Origin: Limnanthes douglasii subsp. nivea | Lineage: Eukaryota; Streptophyta; Magnoliopsida; Brassicales; Limnanthaceae | Assembly (NCBI GenBank): GCA_036936605.1 | Contig: JAUPFV010000004.1 | Span: 135,851,473-135,915,472, forward strand | Reading direction: 5' to 3' | DNA length: 64,000 bases | In this document: positions 36,095-47,802 of the stretch, piece by piece | Numbering within the stretch: position 1 is the first letter of the stretch | Layout of the letters: each line of letters begins with the position of its first letter | Notes under the pieces: generated by a model | What the model saw: only the letters and a program-made list of their open reading frames with translations | Database searches by the model: none | Told to the model about the DNA's origin: nothing | Program-made: the position numbers and the translations under genes

Positions 36095-36135
36095 ATGTCT
36101 GTGTATATGTGTGTGTGTGTGTATATATGTGTATG
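36025..36135. repeat. compound (GT)n(AT)n(GT)n microsatellite
   Basis: GT repeats at 36025-36046, about sixteen AT units at 36048-36080, then GT repeats interrupted by ATGTCTGTGTAT. Alternating purine-pyrimidine sequence over about 110 bp can adopt non-B conformations and explains the long frames read on both strands. Confidence 0.95.
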
Positions 36136-36399
36136 TTTTTATCAATTGTGTGTGTTGCTATGTATGAATGATTGTTGTTGATTAAGTATAAAACCAAAGT
36201 AATATGTGTATGAATGGTGAATGTAGGAGACACGTGAAGAAACAAAAGATCATAATCGGTTGTCGCGTGGTGATCTGATGACCCTGATTTATTCGATTAA
36301 ATGATGTTACTATGAATCCCTAAGTTTGAAGGTGCTTAACTTCTTTGTTGATGTCATATATAGGGAACTCTGGCCGGATCTTATTAAGAAAGTGCAAAA

Positions 36400-38815
36400 T
36401 AGCTTCTTTGGTATGAATGTGTTAATTGTGTCTAAATGGTTGGAGAAAAAACTATAACTTCATAGGGTACTGAGATCATTTCAGGAGTTACAAATTTTAC
36501 TCTCCCATTAAGCGTCCGATTTTTTATACGAGAACTACAGTATTCTTTGAGGATGCATAATTTGAGTGGAAATATTTTTTGAAGAATAATTAGAACCAAT
36601 TCATTCAGTCTCTGACATTGATGCTCCGGCTATAGTTAGTTTGGCCGTCATCAATAATATACCCGTGAGTTTAATTAAAGATCCTCAAACTGATGTTGCG
36701 CCTCCACCTCACATAGAAAATGGTGATGTCATTTCTGATGAACAAATTCAACAACCTTAAGAAATATAACAAAACATTATCCAACATTATGGAGGTCCAC
36801 TCGATAGAGAAGAAATCCTATATCTTCATATCATGTGGCATTTTTCAGTGAAGATGAAAGTAGTACCCATTCACCTTTCAAGATGCTATGAAGATTTCAA
36901 ACTCTGTAAAATGCATTGAAGCAATTAATACATAGTACAATTCGATGTAGGAAATTTAGTATGGGATGTTACTACTCCACCTGAAGGGATGAAAGAACTA
37001 GGGTACAAATGGTTGTTTAAAATTAAACATGATATTTCGGAAAATATGGAAAGATACAAAGCTCGTCTTGTAGCAAAAAGGTATAATTAAACCGAAGAGA
37101 TTGGTTGTTCATAGAAATTTTCTCCAGTATCATCAAATGACTCATTCAGAATAATCATGGGTCTTGTGGTACATTTTGACTTAGAGCTCCACCAAATGGA
37201 TATTCAGATAATATTTCTCAATGGAGACATTGAAGAAATAATTTAAATGGTTTGACTAAAATAATTTGTGGTTTGAGACCCAAAATCAATGGTGTGTAAA
37301 CTAAAAAAAACCATCTATGGACTCAAGCATGCATCTCGTCAATGGTACCATAAGTTCCTATGCACTATCTTTTATTCCTATTCAATAGGAGTAAAATGAT
37401 ATATTTAGTGTTGTATGTCAATAACATACTTATAACCACTAACTACCTAGGTTTATTACATGATACCAAGGTATTTCTATTAGAACAAAATTGATATGAT
37501 GGATCTTTGGGAAGGTTTGTGTTGTAAGGAATTAGTTTAAAGGCGTCCTAAGTCTCTAAAAAAATGCATACATTAAAATCATGCTACATTGATATGGTAT
37601 AAATAACAGCAAACCTATGGATACCTATGTAGCAAAAAGAGAAACTTAATCACTCCATTAGTGCTCCAAAACAGATTCAGAGATTCAGTTCCTGCAGACG
37701 GTACCATATACTTCAGTAGTTAGTAGTCTCATATATACTCAGGTATGTACCAGACCGAACACAACATTAAAAGTTTTAGGTTTGGCTTACCATATTATTT
37801 TAAAGATTTCAACATAGGGAGATAAAACTGCTAGAGATAGAAAAATATAATATTAAATGCTATGATAGAATAATGATTGTTCATCTCATCCAAGTGGAGT
37901 GTCAAGCTATATTTATAGTGACTACTACAGGTCTTTGGGCTTTGGCGCTCTCGTACTTGAAGAATACCAAATATTTTGGACTAACACAACAGATTAAATA
38001 ACCTAGAGATTATAGGATATTCTGATTCAGACTTTATGGGGTGTGTAGATATTCGAAAGTCTACCATCAGTTATGTATATATTCTGGCATGATGTGTTAT
38101 ATCATAGAGAAGTTCAAAACAGACTTTCATCACGTTTGGGACTATGGCAGCGAAGTTTGTGGCATGCTTTACTACATCAACCCACGGATTTTGGTTTATA
38201 AATTTTGTCACATCATTACATGTAGTGGATAAAATTGAAATATTCATCCTGATTTATTGTGGAAACAGTTCAGTTGTCATGTTCTCCAATAAGGACAATA
38301 GCGCCAACAAGTCTAAGCATATAGACATTAAGTTCTGATTATTAAAAGAGCGAATTCAGAACGGACAAATAAGGGTAGAGCATATAGGTACAGACTCCAT
38401 GGTTGTAGATTCATTTACTAAGATATTATCATTCTCATCCTTTTAGACCATTGGGTTCACATAAATGTCCTTAGTATTTATTTCATAGTGTATCATCACC
38501 TAAGACCATATGTATATATTTTCAATATAGATAACATAGTGGCACAACTTTTATATTTCCGTTATTATTTGAATGACATTAAGTGATCTCAATTCAATAA
38601 GGTATGACCAGTTGAAAAGTTAACATGTGTTAATTACAGGGTCGTGTTATACTTTCATCCTGCACTCTACGAGAAGTTAGGGTTCATTAAGGTGGTGGTT
38701 AGTATTACTATTGTTTCATAACTATTATTCATACCATAAGCGGCGGTGGAACCTCTTTGGTCCATTGTTGACCATCATCTAAAATGAATAGAGGTTGAGA
38801 TATTAAGTGGGAGAC
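36400..38815 (+). mobile_element. decayed Ty1/copia element, 3' half
   Basis: The recognisable part begins with the integrase-RT linker near 36560-36900 (WRSTR block near 36800). Reverse transcriptase follows (YKWLFKIKHDISENMERYKA near 36990, ARLVAK, NDSFRIIMGLVVHFDLELHQ near 37140, CKLKKTIYGLKHASRQWYH near 37300). RNase H comes next (near 38110-38440, AAKFVACFTT, FINFVTSLHVVD, NKSKHIDIKF, DSMVVDSFTKI). Several stops interrupt each block. The G-rich AAGTGGGAGACTG at 38803-38815 is a likely polypurine tract, so the 3' LTR should begin about 38815. The coding remnants resemble those at 22900-28369, suggesting related elements. Confidence 0.8.
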
Positions 38816-40300
38816 TGTAAAGATATCCTAAATTAGAATGTATCATCATATGTAAATTCAGATTATTCAGCCATATTGTTACAAGTCCAATTAAATATAT
38901 AAAGTAATCAATATTAAGAATATTGGACCTACGAATAACAATAATAATATATTTAGTCTCATGGTGGAATAAATGAATAAATTAAGGATACCGGTTTGGG
39001 TAAAGTGTATTGAGATGAAATTTCATTTAGCCCAACAATTCAGCATTAAGAGTGGTAAGTCCATCGACTTATTGCAAGAATAGATAATTATGAGAGAGGT
39101 TGAAAGAGTAAACAAATTATATATGGTTAATTTATCATGAGGGGTTAATATAAGGATTATTTTGAAATTAAGAGAACCATATACTATTAATAAAAAATGG
39201 TCAAATTACGCAAAGTATTCGACCGCTTTTCAGACTTCTTGCTTTGTCTCTCGTATGTTCTTATTTGCTAGCAAATCCACTTGGAGCCCGATTGATTCAT
39301 ACTCTTTCGGGAATTATTTCAGTGCGCTTCTCAAAATCCGTCTAGAAGAACCATCACCTATCTTCAATATTCTCCTAAATCAGATTGATTCAAGACATCC
39401 GCTGAAGACCTTCCAAAACTAAATTGGAATATGTATAGCGATATGTGGTTTATTCTTTTTTTATTCATTATGTCTACATATGAATGGATCCCTGCATTAA
39501 TCAAGGATATGGATACCCTTGATATTGATTTTGATTTTACAATATGCACTATATTTATTTCACTTATACAAAAACCATAACACCTTTCATAAACTTATAA
39601 CAACACAAAACAAATACAACTTACAATTTACAATCAACAAACACAAGACAAAAAACACAACTTCACTTGTATATTACACTTATACCAAAGCAATAGCTAA
39701 CTCATTGCAAAATTCATACATACACAAAATAACCTAGTCAATATCACAATTTGGATAATTTACATATCAATCAATCATTTCCCACAGTTTGATTGAGGTA
39801 ATTACACAAAAATTTGGTTTATCAACATCTCAATTCACTAATATCGGGAACAACTAATCAGTAATTATACATATCTCAAAATAATTTAATATCACAAAAA
39901 AAAATTAACTCATCAATTTCAAAAATAGTCAATCAAATTATCATAATTAAATTAGACAGTCAATCAAATTACCAAAAATAGTTTTATAAAATAAAATATC
40001 ATTTAATCATCAAAAATAGTTTTATAAAATAAAGTATCAATTAGTCTCCGAGAGACGAAAAAACGCAATCATTTTAGGGGCTCTCTAAAAAACACAAACT
40101 TCAATGTAACTCAATAACCATAAATACTACATTACTTTTTTCATGGTACACTCTGAATAAGCCTCTTACTAGTTGAAGGGGGGTTCACACTTATATACAC
40201 TCTATTCTTTTCAATGTTTAGCAATGTGAGATTTCAAACCAACTATGGGATAAAGTTTACTCTCCAACATCCCTCCTTAAACTTGATTCCATTAATTGGC

Positions 40301-40430
40301 GAAATAAAGTCGAACAGAATGAACGTCGCTCAATCACAGCGGAAACACGTCGTTGAATTTGTTGATGGCGGAATGAAAGTCGTCAGATGAAATGAACGTC
40401 GTCCAATCACAGCGGAAACACATCGCTGGA
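40301..40430. repeat. two-copy direct repeat, period about 70 bp
   Basis: GAACGTCGCTCAATCACAGC at 40321 and GAACGTCGTCCAATCACAGC at 40394, each followed by GGAAACACRTCG. Confidence 0.8.
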
Positions 40431-40445
40431 TATTTAACACATTTG

Positions 40446-40548
40446 CTTAGAATCCCCAACAAATATACTATTAATTTGCTACTTTAGATAGAATTTACTT
40501 AAAATCTCCAGCAGATATGCTATTAATTTGCTAATTTAGATAGGATTT
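40446..40548. repeat. two-copy direct repeat, period about 52 bp
   Basis: CTTAGAATCCCCAACAAATA at 40446 and CTTAAAATCTCCAGCAGATA at 40498, both followed by CTATTAATTTGCTA and TTTAGATAG. Confidence 0.8.
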
Positions 40549-40823
40549 TGATACTTTTAAATATATAGAATATCGAATAACACAACAGTATAGTTAAAAT
40601 TCAGTTAGTTATTTGTTTTATATATATTAGAGAAAAATAAGAAGAGTTTTTTCGGATTGTGTAAGTTTCATTACAAATATACCTATTAAAAATTATACTA
40701 TTAAATATAAACAGCGTTGCACATTATCTGTGCAAAGGAAAAAATTTGAACGAAAACATTAAATTTACTATCTAATTTTATATAGAGAGTTTGTTGGGCC
40801 GCTCTAAAATACTAATGCCCTCG

Positions 40824-40841
40824 TATCACTTTGTTTAATTT
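40824..40841. repeat. target-site duplication, left of the LINE
   Basis: TATCACTTTGTTTAATTT, matching 46716-46733 with one A/G difference. Confidence 0.85.
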
Positions 40842-40987
40842 ATTATAGACTCGAACACAACACTTTTATTGTGATATGAAATGAAAAGATGAAGAAAACC
40901 TCTCTCAAGAAGCTCTGTTCTTGCGAAAGAACAGAGTATTGATTTTTATCCTCGCTTCTTCCCTTCTTCTTAGATTTCTTCTCTTCT

Positions 40988-42463
40988 TTGAGCATGAATA
41001 ATCCTTTGGAGATTGATTCGACTGTTGATTTTCCTATACTTAGGAAAAGATCGAAGGATGGAATTAGTAATGGTGAGGAAGAGGGTTTGAAGAACTCTGA
41101 GGGCAATTCGAAAGACTGTAACATCTTTCTTAATCCTGTGTTTGAAGATTTGAGTAAGAAAAAAGATGATAAAGTTCAGAAGGTTTTGTATGCTAATCTG
41201 TTGAAATCTGGAAAAACAGAGGTTCACCATTCAAATGTTTCGGTCTCAATGGAGGATGATGTTCCGATTATCAATTTCGATGTTAGTGATAAAGAAAAGC
41301 TGCTACAGGTTTCCAAACATACATTGATAGTGAAGTTTGCTTCAGGAAGGCCTTCGTTAGATGTTATCAGAAAGTTTTTGGCAAAATTTAACTTTGGTGG
41401 TTCTTTCAATCTTTCTGCTTGGGACTTTAGGCATGTTTTTATCGAATTTTCTGTGCTTGATGACCTGAAGAAGTTATGGTCTAGGAACGTTTGGGCTTTG
41501 GGGAATAAGACTATGCGCCTGTTGAAATGGACGCCTGGTTTTGACCCGAATCTGGAATGCCCCTTCACTCCGTTATGGGTTTCCTTGCCTGATATTCCAG
41601 AATTTCTTTTTAATTATTCTACAATTACTGAGGTGGCGAAGGTTTTGGGTACTCCATTAAAGGTTTGGGTTCCATCTGTAAACAGGGCCAGGCAGAATTG
41701 TTGTAGAGTTTGGGTCGAGGTGGATATTTCTAAGCCATTGATTCAGAAAGTGAAGATTAACTTTGGTAAAGATGATGGTTATGTGATTGATTTGAAGTAT
41801 GATAAAGTTCCTCTATATTGTTGTAACTGCGCTCATATTGGACACTCGAAGGATAGCTGTAAGAAACTGTTGGTTGATGATGAAGCAACTTTGAATGCTA
41901 ATCGGAATATGGAGGTTCTTGTAAGTTCTGGTCTGCCTGATCAGTCATCTTCTTCTCAACTTCTTGAAAAGAATAAAGAAAACAGGCTTAATGAAGATGT
42001 TAAATGTGTTGAGGATAAGGTTCAGATGGAAGAAGATAAGTTAGTTGAGAATGGGTTCAAAGATAGTTCTGTTAAAAGTAGAGTTAATAGTCGTTGGTTG
42101 GATTCTGTTGTGGTGGATAATGGTTTGAGGAATGGGGAGTGTATTCAAAAGGGAATGGAAGAGGATAGTAGTTCTTTTCAGGCTGATAATTCTGTTGGAA
42201 TTAATGATGAATGTTCGGTGCAAGTTAATGAAGAAGAGATGATAGATGCCTTGAAAATGTTGGATAAAAAAAATATGTTCGAGGTTCTTAGTGAGGAGGT
42301 GCACGATTCTCCAAGTCATGAGGGGAGTCTTCCTTCTTCTCCTGCTAAGAACATCAGAGAGAAAGATAGAATTGAGCCTAAAAAGATTAAGAAAGTTCCT
42401 AAGCTTTGGGCTGCTAAGGGACCTGTATCTTCAAAAATAATGAAGTTGAAAAGGCCTCATTAG
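40988..42463 (+). CDS. LINE ORF1 protein (DUF4283 and CCHC zinc knuckle)
   Basis: 491 codons, uninterrupted. This RNA-binding protein of plant L1-like elements forms the ribonucleoprotein with its own transcript. A DUF4283-type domain spans about residues 105-240 (SLDVIRKFLAKFNFGG, FRHVFIEFSVLDDLKKLW, LKWTPGFDPNLECPFTPLWV, VRVWVEV-like CCRVWVEVDI). A CCHC zinc knuckle CCNCAHIGHSKDSC lies near residues 278-291. The last ~190 residues are acidic and low in complexity, and the extreme C-terminus is basic (KKIKKVPKLWAAKG). The ATG at 40988 is the first in the frame and follows a CT-rich leader. The stop TAG (42461-42463) is four bases before the ORF2 start, in a different frame. Confidence 0.9.
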   Translation: MSMNNPLEIDSTVDFPILRKRSKDGISNGEEEGLKNSEGNSKDCNIFLNPVFEDLSKKKDDKVQKVLYANLLKSGKTEVHHSNVSVSMEDDVPIINFDVSDKEKLLQVSKHTLIVKFASGRPSLDVIRKFLAKFNFGGSFNLSAWDFRHVFIEFSVLDDLKKLWSRNVWALGNKTMRLLKWTPGFDPNLECPFTPLWVSLPDIPEFLFNYSTITEVAKVLGTPLKVWVPSVNRARQNCCRVWVEVDISKPLIQKVKINFGKDDGYVIDLKYDKVPLYCCNCAHIGHSKDSCKKLLVDDEATLNANRNMEVLVSSGLPDQSSSSQLLEKNKENRLNEDVKCVEDKVQMEEDKLVENGFKDSSVKSRVNSRWLDSVVVDNGLRNGECIQKGMEEDSSSFQADNSVGINDECSVQVNEEEMIDALKMLDKKNMFEVLSEEVHDSPSHEGSLPSSPAKNIREKDRIEPKKIKKVPKLWAAKGPVSSKIMKLKRPH

Positions 42464-42467
42464 TGTC

Positions 42468-45400
42468 ATGACTATTGTTATGTTGAATTGGAATGCAAGA
42501 GGTCTTGCAAACAAAGAGTCTATTCAAAGGTTAAAGTTGATGGTCAAAACTTATAAGGTTAGTTTCGTGGCTATTCAAGAGTCATTGGTTAAGGCTGATA
42601 GAATGTGTTCTATTGCTAATAAGTTAAAGTTGAAGGGTTATGTGTCAAATGTGAATAACAAGATTTGGCTCTTTTGGCACCATGATTATTGTGTGGACAT
42701 TGTTTTGGACTCTGATCAGTTGGTTCATCTCAAAGTTACTCATCCTTCCTTGAAATTTTTTTTTGATGTCTCTGTGATTTATGCTAAATGTAAGAATGAG
42801 GATCGTGTTGTTCTTTGGGATTCAATTAGAAGCCTTGATGTGCAGCAGGAATGGATCTTGTTAGGAGATTTTAATGTTATTTCTAGCATTAATGAGCAGT
42901 TATCTTGTGTTACTGTTAATCAAAAAGGAATGGATGCCTTTAATGATCTTATTCTAGATTGTGGGCTTTTGGATGCTGGTTTTAGTGGATGTGCTTTCAC
43001 CTGGTCTAATGGTCAGAAGTGGAGGAGGCTTGATCGTGTTCTCTATAACAATGCTTGGTTAGATTTTTTTGATGTCACTTCTGTCACTCATCTTGCTCGC
43101 AGCTGCTCTGATCACTGTCCAATGGTGGTGAAAATCTCGTCTAAGTTGGAAAGGTCTAAGGCTCCTTTTAAATTCTTAAACATGTGGACTACTCATGATG
43201 GCTTGCTGAATGTGATTAAGGAAAGTTGGTCTGGGCTTATCAGTGATGAGGTGAGAAATCCTATCATGCTTTTTTGGATTAAGCAACAAAGGTTAAAGCC
43301 TGTATTAAGGTCTTGGAACAGGAATGTTTTTGGGAATCTCTTTGAAGCCATTAAGAAGTCTGAGGTTACTATTAATAATTGTGAAGCTGCTCTTCAGAAT
43401 GCTTTTAATGAGGATAATAAGGCTATGCTTCATGATGCTAAGAGAAATCATCTGCTTTTGTTGGATAGGGAAGAACTTTATTGGAAGCAGAAGGCTCATG
43501 CTTCCTGGTTGAAAGATTCAGACAGAAATACAGCTGCTTATCATGGTTATGTTAAGAAAAGGTTGAAGAGAAATAGGATTGACAGAATAAAGGTGGGGGA
43601 TTGTTGGCTTGAAGATAAGGATAGCCTGAAGTCTTCTGCTGTGGATTACTTTAAGGGCTTGTTGGCTAAGGATTTGAGGACTGATATTGATTTCAGATTG
43701 AATGAGGTAATTCCTTCTTTAGTCACTGTAAATGACAATACTTGTCTTGTTAAGGTTCCTGATAATGAGGAGATTTATGGGGTGGTGAAAGGATTGAAGT
43801 CTGATTCTGCTAGTGGTCCAGATGGTTTTAATAGTGAGTTTTATAAGTTTTGCTGGGACATTGTGGGGATAGACCTTTGCAATGCTGTTAAAGCTTTCTT
43901 TGAGGGGTATGCTTTACCTAAAGGTGTGAAAGCTACCTTAATTTGTTTAATTCCTAAAGTTGACAATCCCAATAGTTGGAAAGAGTTTCGTCCTATTAGC
44001 CTTACAACTGTGTTCTCAAGAATTCTTGGTAAGGTCATTAATAACAGACTCTCTGATATTCTGCCTAAGCTCATTTCTGCTGAACAATGAGGGTTTGTCA
44101 AGGGTAGATCTATTCAACACTCAATTCTGCTTGTTCAAGAGCTTTGTTTTGATATTGACAAAAATAAGAAGGATGGTAATGTTATTATCAAAACAGATAT
44201 GACCAAGGCATTTGACAATCTCAGACATGGATTTTTGTTTGATGTTCTTAAGAAATTTGGCTTTAGTAATGATGTTATTAAGCTGGTTGAAGGCTGTATT
44301 GACAAAGTTTCATCTTCTGTTCTTGTGAATGGTGAAATGGCTGGCTACTTTTCTAATACTCAAGGCTTAAGACAAGGGGATCCATTATCCCCAAGTCTTT
44401 TTATCCTTGCTGAGGAGTATTTGATTAGAAGCTTTAACTTGTTAAATAATGAGGGTCACAGATTCATATTCAAAACAAGGAGTAAGATGAATGTTGTTTG
44501 TTCTGCTTTTGCTGATGATTTTATGGTGTTTTCCAATGGAAGTATGCATGCTATGGAGACTTCTAAAGCCATAATGTAGCACTACCAATGTGTCTCTGGT
44601 CAGAAGATTAATGTTGCTAAGTCTAAGCTTATTGTTTCGCATAAAATGTCTGCACATCAGCTCAATATTATTGAAGATATATGGAAATTTAATCATTCTT
44701 ACATGCCATTTAAGTACTTGGGTACTGTCATTGCTAATAATACAAGAGTTGTCAACTATGAAAACATTATTGACAAAGTTAGAAATAGACTTATGGATTG
44801 GGACAAGCTTCAGTTATCCTTTGCTGGTCGTCTGCAGTTGATTCAATCTGTTCTTCTAGCCTTCCCTAATTACTTCCTTCAGCATACTGCCCTCCCTGTT
44901 GGCATCATTCAGAGGTTGGAGATTCTTTTTAATAAATTCCTGTGGGGAACAAAAGAAGACAAGAAGGTTATTATATGGGCTCGCTGGGATCGTTTGTGTA
45001 AGCCTTATAGAGAAGGGGGTCTCAATCTCAGGAGACTTAAAGATTTACAGCATGTTTATGCTATAAAGCTTTGGTTTGAGTTTAGATCTCAACATTCCCT
45101 TTGGGCCAAATATATGCTGTCAATTTACTGCACTGATAACATTCTCCTCAAAGAAAATCTAGAGTCTGGTCTAGAATTCTGAATGTAAGATTAGTTTCTG
45201 AGGAGTTCATGTTTTGGCAGTTGGGGAAAGGTAACATTGCTTTCTGGTATGAGAAGTGGTGTTCTAAGAAACCTTTTATTGCTATTACTAATGATAATGA
45301 TAGAAGGAATCTGTGGGACAGCAACAATGATTTGGTGAAGGATTTTTGGCTAGTGAACTCCTAGGATATTGGTAAGCTTGGTTCTTTGGTTACAGCTACC

Positions 45401-46567
45401 GAGATTCGCAAGATAAGGGAAGTCAGGCTTAATAGCAGTGAAGATACCCTACTTTGGTCCCTTTCTAAGTGCGGTTCTTTCAGTGTTAAGGATACTTTCA
45501 ATCAGATCAGAATTAAGGGCAATATTTCCAGTATATATGACAAGACTTGGAATGCTGTTACCCCTAGGAAATGTTCGTTTTTCTTATGGAGGGCTTTACA
45601 TGAATGGCTGCCTACAGACAGTGCTATGCAAAGAAAAGGATTCAACCTGGCATCTAAATGTGTCTTTTGCAATAATAGTGAGTCTACTAATCATGTTCTT
45701 GTTCAGTGCCCTAACGCTTGGTCAGTTTGGCAGTACTTCAGCAATATCTTTAGAATTCAAATTGATACTTACTTGTCTGTGCCTCATATGGTGATGAGAT
45801 GGTATTGGGCTGCTAGCAAAAAATGTGACATCCTCAGTATCCTTCCTGCTATCATCTTGTGGTCAATCTGGGCTGCTCGAAACAAGAACAAGATCAGCAA
45901 TGCAAATGTGAATTCTAGTTATATCATTAAGCATGTTCTTATGATGCTTTCAAGCCTTGATTATGCTAATGTTCTTCAGAGAAAGCATTGGGGCAAGTTT
46001 ATAAAAGAAGGTTCTGTTCTTGGTTGTGTAAACCAGTTCAATCTCAGAAACAGACCTCTGTTTCTGAAATGGAAATGCCCCAAGGCAGGTCGATACAAGC
46101 TAAATGTGGATGGAAGTTGTACCTCGTATGGTGAAGCTGGGGGTGGTGCTTTGCTGAGGGACGCTAATGGCGACATTGTAGCTGGTGTTGGCAAGATTTA
46201 TGGCAAAGCTTCGCCTTTAATTGCTGAAACCCGTGCTCTCTTAGACGGCGTGGTCTTGTGTGACAGAATGGGGATCAGTTCAGTTGATGTTGATACTGAT
46301 TCCATGGCTTTGGTAAGTTTGATTCAATTTGGAAGTGCTCCGTGGTTTCTTGAACCATTAATGAAATGCTGCAGATCTTTTATCAAGTCTTCAATGGTGT
46401 TGAAACATGTTTTTCGTGAAGAAAATCTTGGGGCGGATTGGGTAGCAAAGGATGTTTTGAAGAATCAATGCGAGATGGAGTTTGATAAGGTTAATGCTCC
46501 AGCGAAGTTAAAAGCAATTGTTCTTTTGGAGAAAGCTAGTTATGGTTACCTTAGGCTTACTGTTTAA
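42468..46567 (+). pseudogene. LINE ORF2 (endonuclease, reverse transcriptase, zinc-binding domain, RNase H)
   Basis: The apurinic-type endonuclease comes first (MLNWNARGLANKES, AIQESLV, LLGDFNVISS, and SDHCPMV; catalytic Asn, Glu, Asp and His visible). Reverse transcriptase follows (SASGPDGFNSEFYKFCW, LIPKVDNPNSWKEFRPISL, TDMTKAFDNL, GLRQGDPLSPSLF, catalytic FADDF near 44506-44520). Then come the zinc-binding domain (KCSFFLWRALHEWLP, CVFCNNSESTNHVLVQC) and RNase H (KLNVDGSC, AETRALLDGVVLC, DTDSMALV, FREENLGADWVAK). The frame is broken by TGA at 44088-44090, TAG at 44577-44579, a shift near 45150-45165 and TAG at 45362-45364. The three stops can each be explained by one C-to-T change (CGA, CAG, CAG). 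The pieces listed by frame are 42468-44090, 44199-44579, 44646-45182 and 45386-46567. Confidence 0.92.
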
Positions 46568-46715
46568 AAATTAGGGTTTGGTGAATTTGGGGAAGAAGAT
46601 GATTTAGAGTGTAATTAGGGTTTTGGCTCTCATTCAATTTTTATAATATTTACAATCAAGGGCTTGCTCTTGTTATTTTCTTTAATTGAAATCCTTTCAA
46701 TAAAAAAAACACTGT

Positions 46716-46733
46716 TATCGCTTTGTTTAATTT
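46716..46733. repeat. target-site duplication, right of the LINE
   Basis: TATCGCTTTGTTTAATTT. A degenerate repeat of this flank starts again at 46785 (TATCGCTTTCTTTGATTT, period 69 bp), so the target was part of a small tandem repeat. Confidence 0.8.
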
Positions 46734-47802
46734 TTAAACTATATACTAAACAAAACACATCCAAACAAGACATTAAAACATTGTTATCGCTTTCTTTGAT
46801 TTTCGAAAGTAGATATTAATCAAAACCAATATAAACAAGCTCGTGTTATATGACAGTAAATATTTATACAATTCATAGATTTGGGATTCATATTAAATCT
46901 AAAATAGAAAAAAAAACGTACACACGATTTATAAAAGTTCAGATTTAAAAACTCGTACGTCCTTTTTCCCGGGGTCTAAATATGTCTAGGGTCCTTTGTT
47001 TATATAAATCAACTTATTTCCTGATTCATGTCGAATACAACTTGTAAATATACAACTTATATAAACAAAAAAGAATTAAAATTTTACTATTTTATATACA
47101 ACCAGAATAAAAAGAATATAAATGTTATATGAATAAATATGGGAAAAAAAACGATCCAAATAACATGAGGATCGCTATGAGACCAAAAATCCTCCCTGCT
47201 AACAAAACTAACCTATCTTTATAAATAAAAAAATCTTTCATAAACAATCTTCATATAGCTCCTCCCTAAAACTCTTTTTTTTTTCTCCGTAAAAACAGCA
47301 CACGAATCTAAAATAAATATTTTGCTTAAGAATTCTAAGTGATAGATTTATATGCGAAAGCCCAATAAAATTAGATCAAATATTCAAGTAAGGTTTTCTC
47401 AGACCAGCTCTTTAGCTAAAGCCTACCTTCACATGTATCTACAACGTTTTATAAAGACGATCATTTCTTTCAAAGTAGTAAAAAAAGAAATCATTGTATC
47501 GAGAGAATCTGTTACAGAAAATGTTGAAATTTTGACGTTTCAAGTATTATACTACATCCTACTATAAATTAGGATCATGAAGCATTTGGTTTATCAATTT
47601 GCTACATAAAGCTAAATACGTAATAGAATCACCAAATTGATTGTCAAACTTGACATGTTACTCAGAGATCAAATTACAGATACAAGTGTTTTGTATATAG
47701 ACATCTTGCTATAAATTACCTTGTAAGTAATGGTTCAGCTTATTACAGGATCTTGCAAGAAACTCTCCGATTTCTGACTCCAAGATCTCTTACGGAGAAG
47801 TA
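46734..47802. other. intergenic AT-rich DNA, includes 3' region of the thioredoxin gene
   Basis: A degenerate repeat of the LINE target flank lies at 46785-46845. Nothing else recognised; the 3' untranslated region of the minus-strand thioredoxin gene must lie in its right part. Confidence 0.6.

Larger units (their letters stand above)
38816..40823. other. probable LTR remains and tandem repeats
   Basis: About 38816-39060 is probably the 3' LTR of the preceding copia element; its end is not visible. At 40270-40285 the minus strand reads CAAGTTTAAGGAGGGA followed by TGTTGGAGAG, like a polypurine tract and LTR start of another minus-strand copia element whose LTR would extend left from 40269 and contain TATATAAGTG near 40186-40195. 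No coding part of that element is present. Two short direct repeats follow at 40301-40430 and 40446-40548. Confidence 0.45.
40842..46709 (+). mobile_element. L1-like LINE, near full length
   Basis: About 5.9 kb: a 5' untranslated region of about 146 bp, ORF1 (40988-42463), ORF2 (42468-46567), a 3' untranslated region and an A-rich end (46700-46709). An 18-bp target-site duplication with one mismatch flanks it (TATCACTTTGTTTAATTT at 40824-40841 and TATCGCTTTGTTTAATTT at 46716-46733). ORF1 is open; ORF2 has three stops and one shift, so it is recently inactivated. Target-site duplication, ORF order and tail agree with insertion by target-primed reverse transcription. Confidence 0.93.

Noticed and set aside
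35889..36245. 118-codon frame with THTHTH/IYIYIY runs
   Set aside because: Produced by the GT/AT microsatellite read on the minus strand; frames open on both strands for the same reason.
39162..39422. 86-codon plus-strand frame
   Set aside because: No similarity to a known protein; lies in probable LTR or flank sequence, no neighbouring support.
41224..41568. 114-codon minus-strand frame
   Set aside because: Shadow of LINE ORF1.
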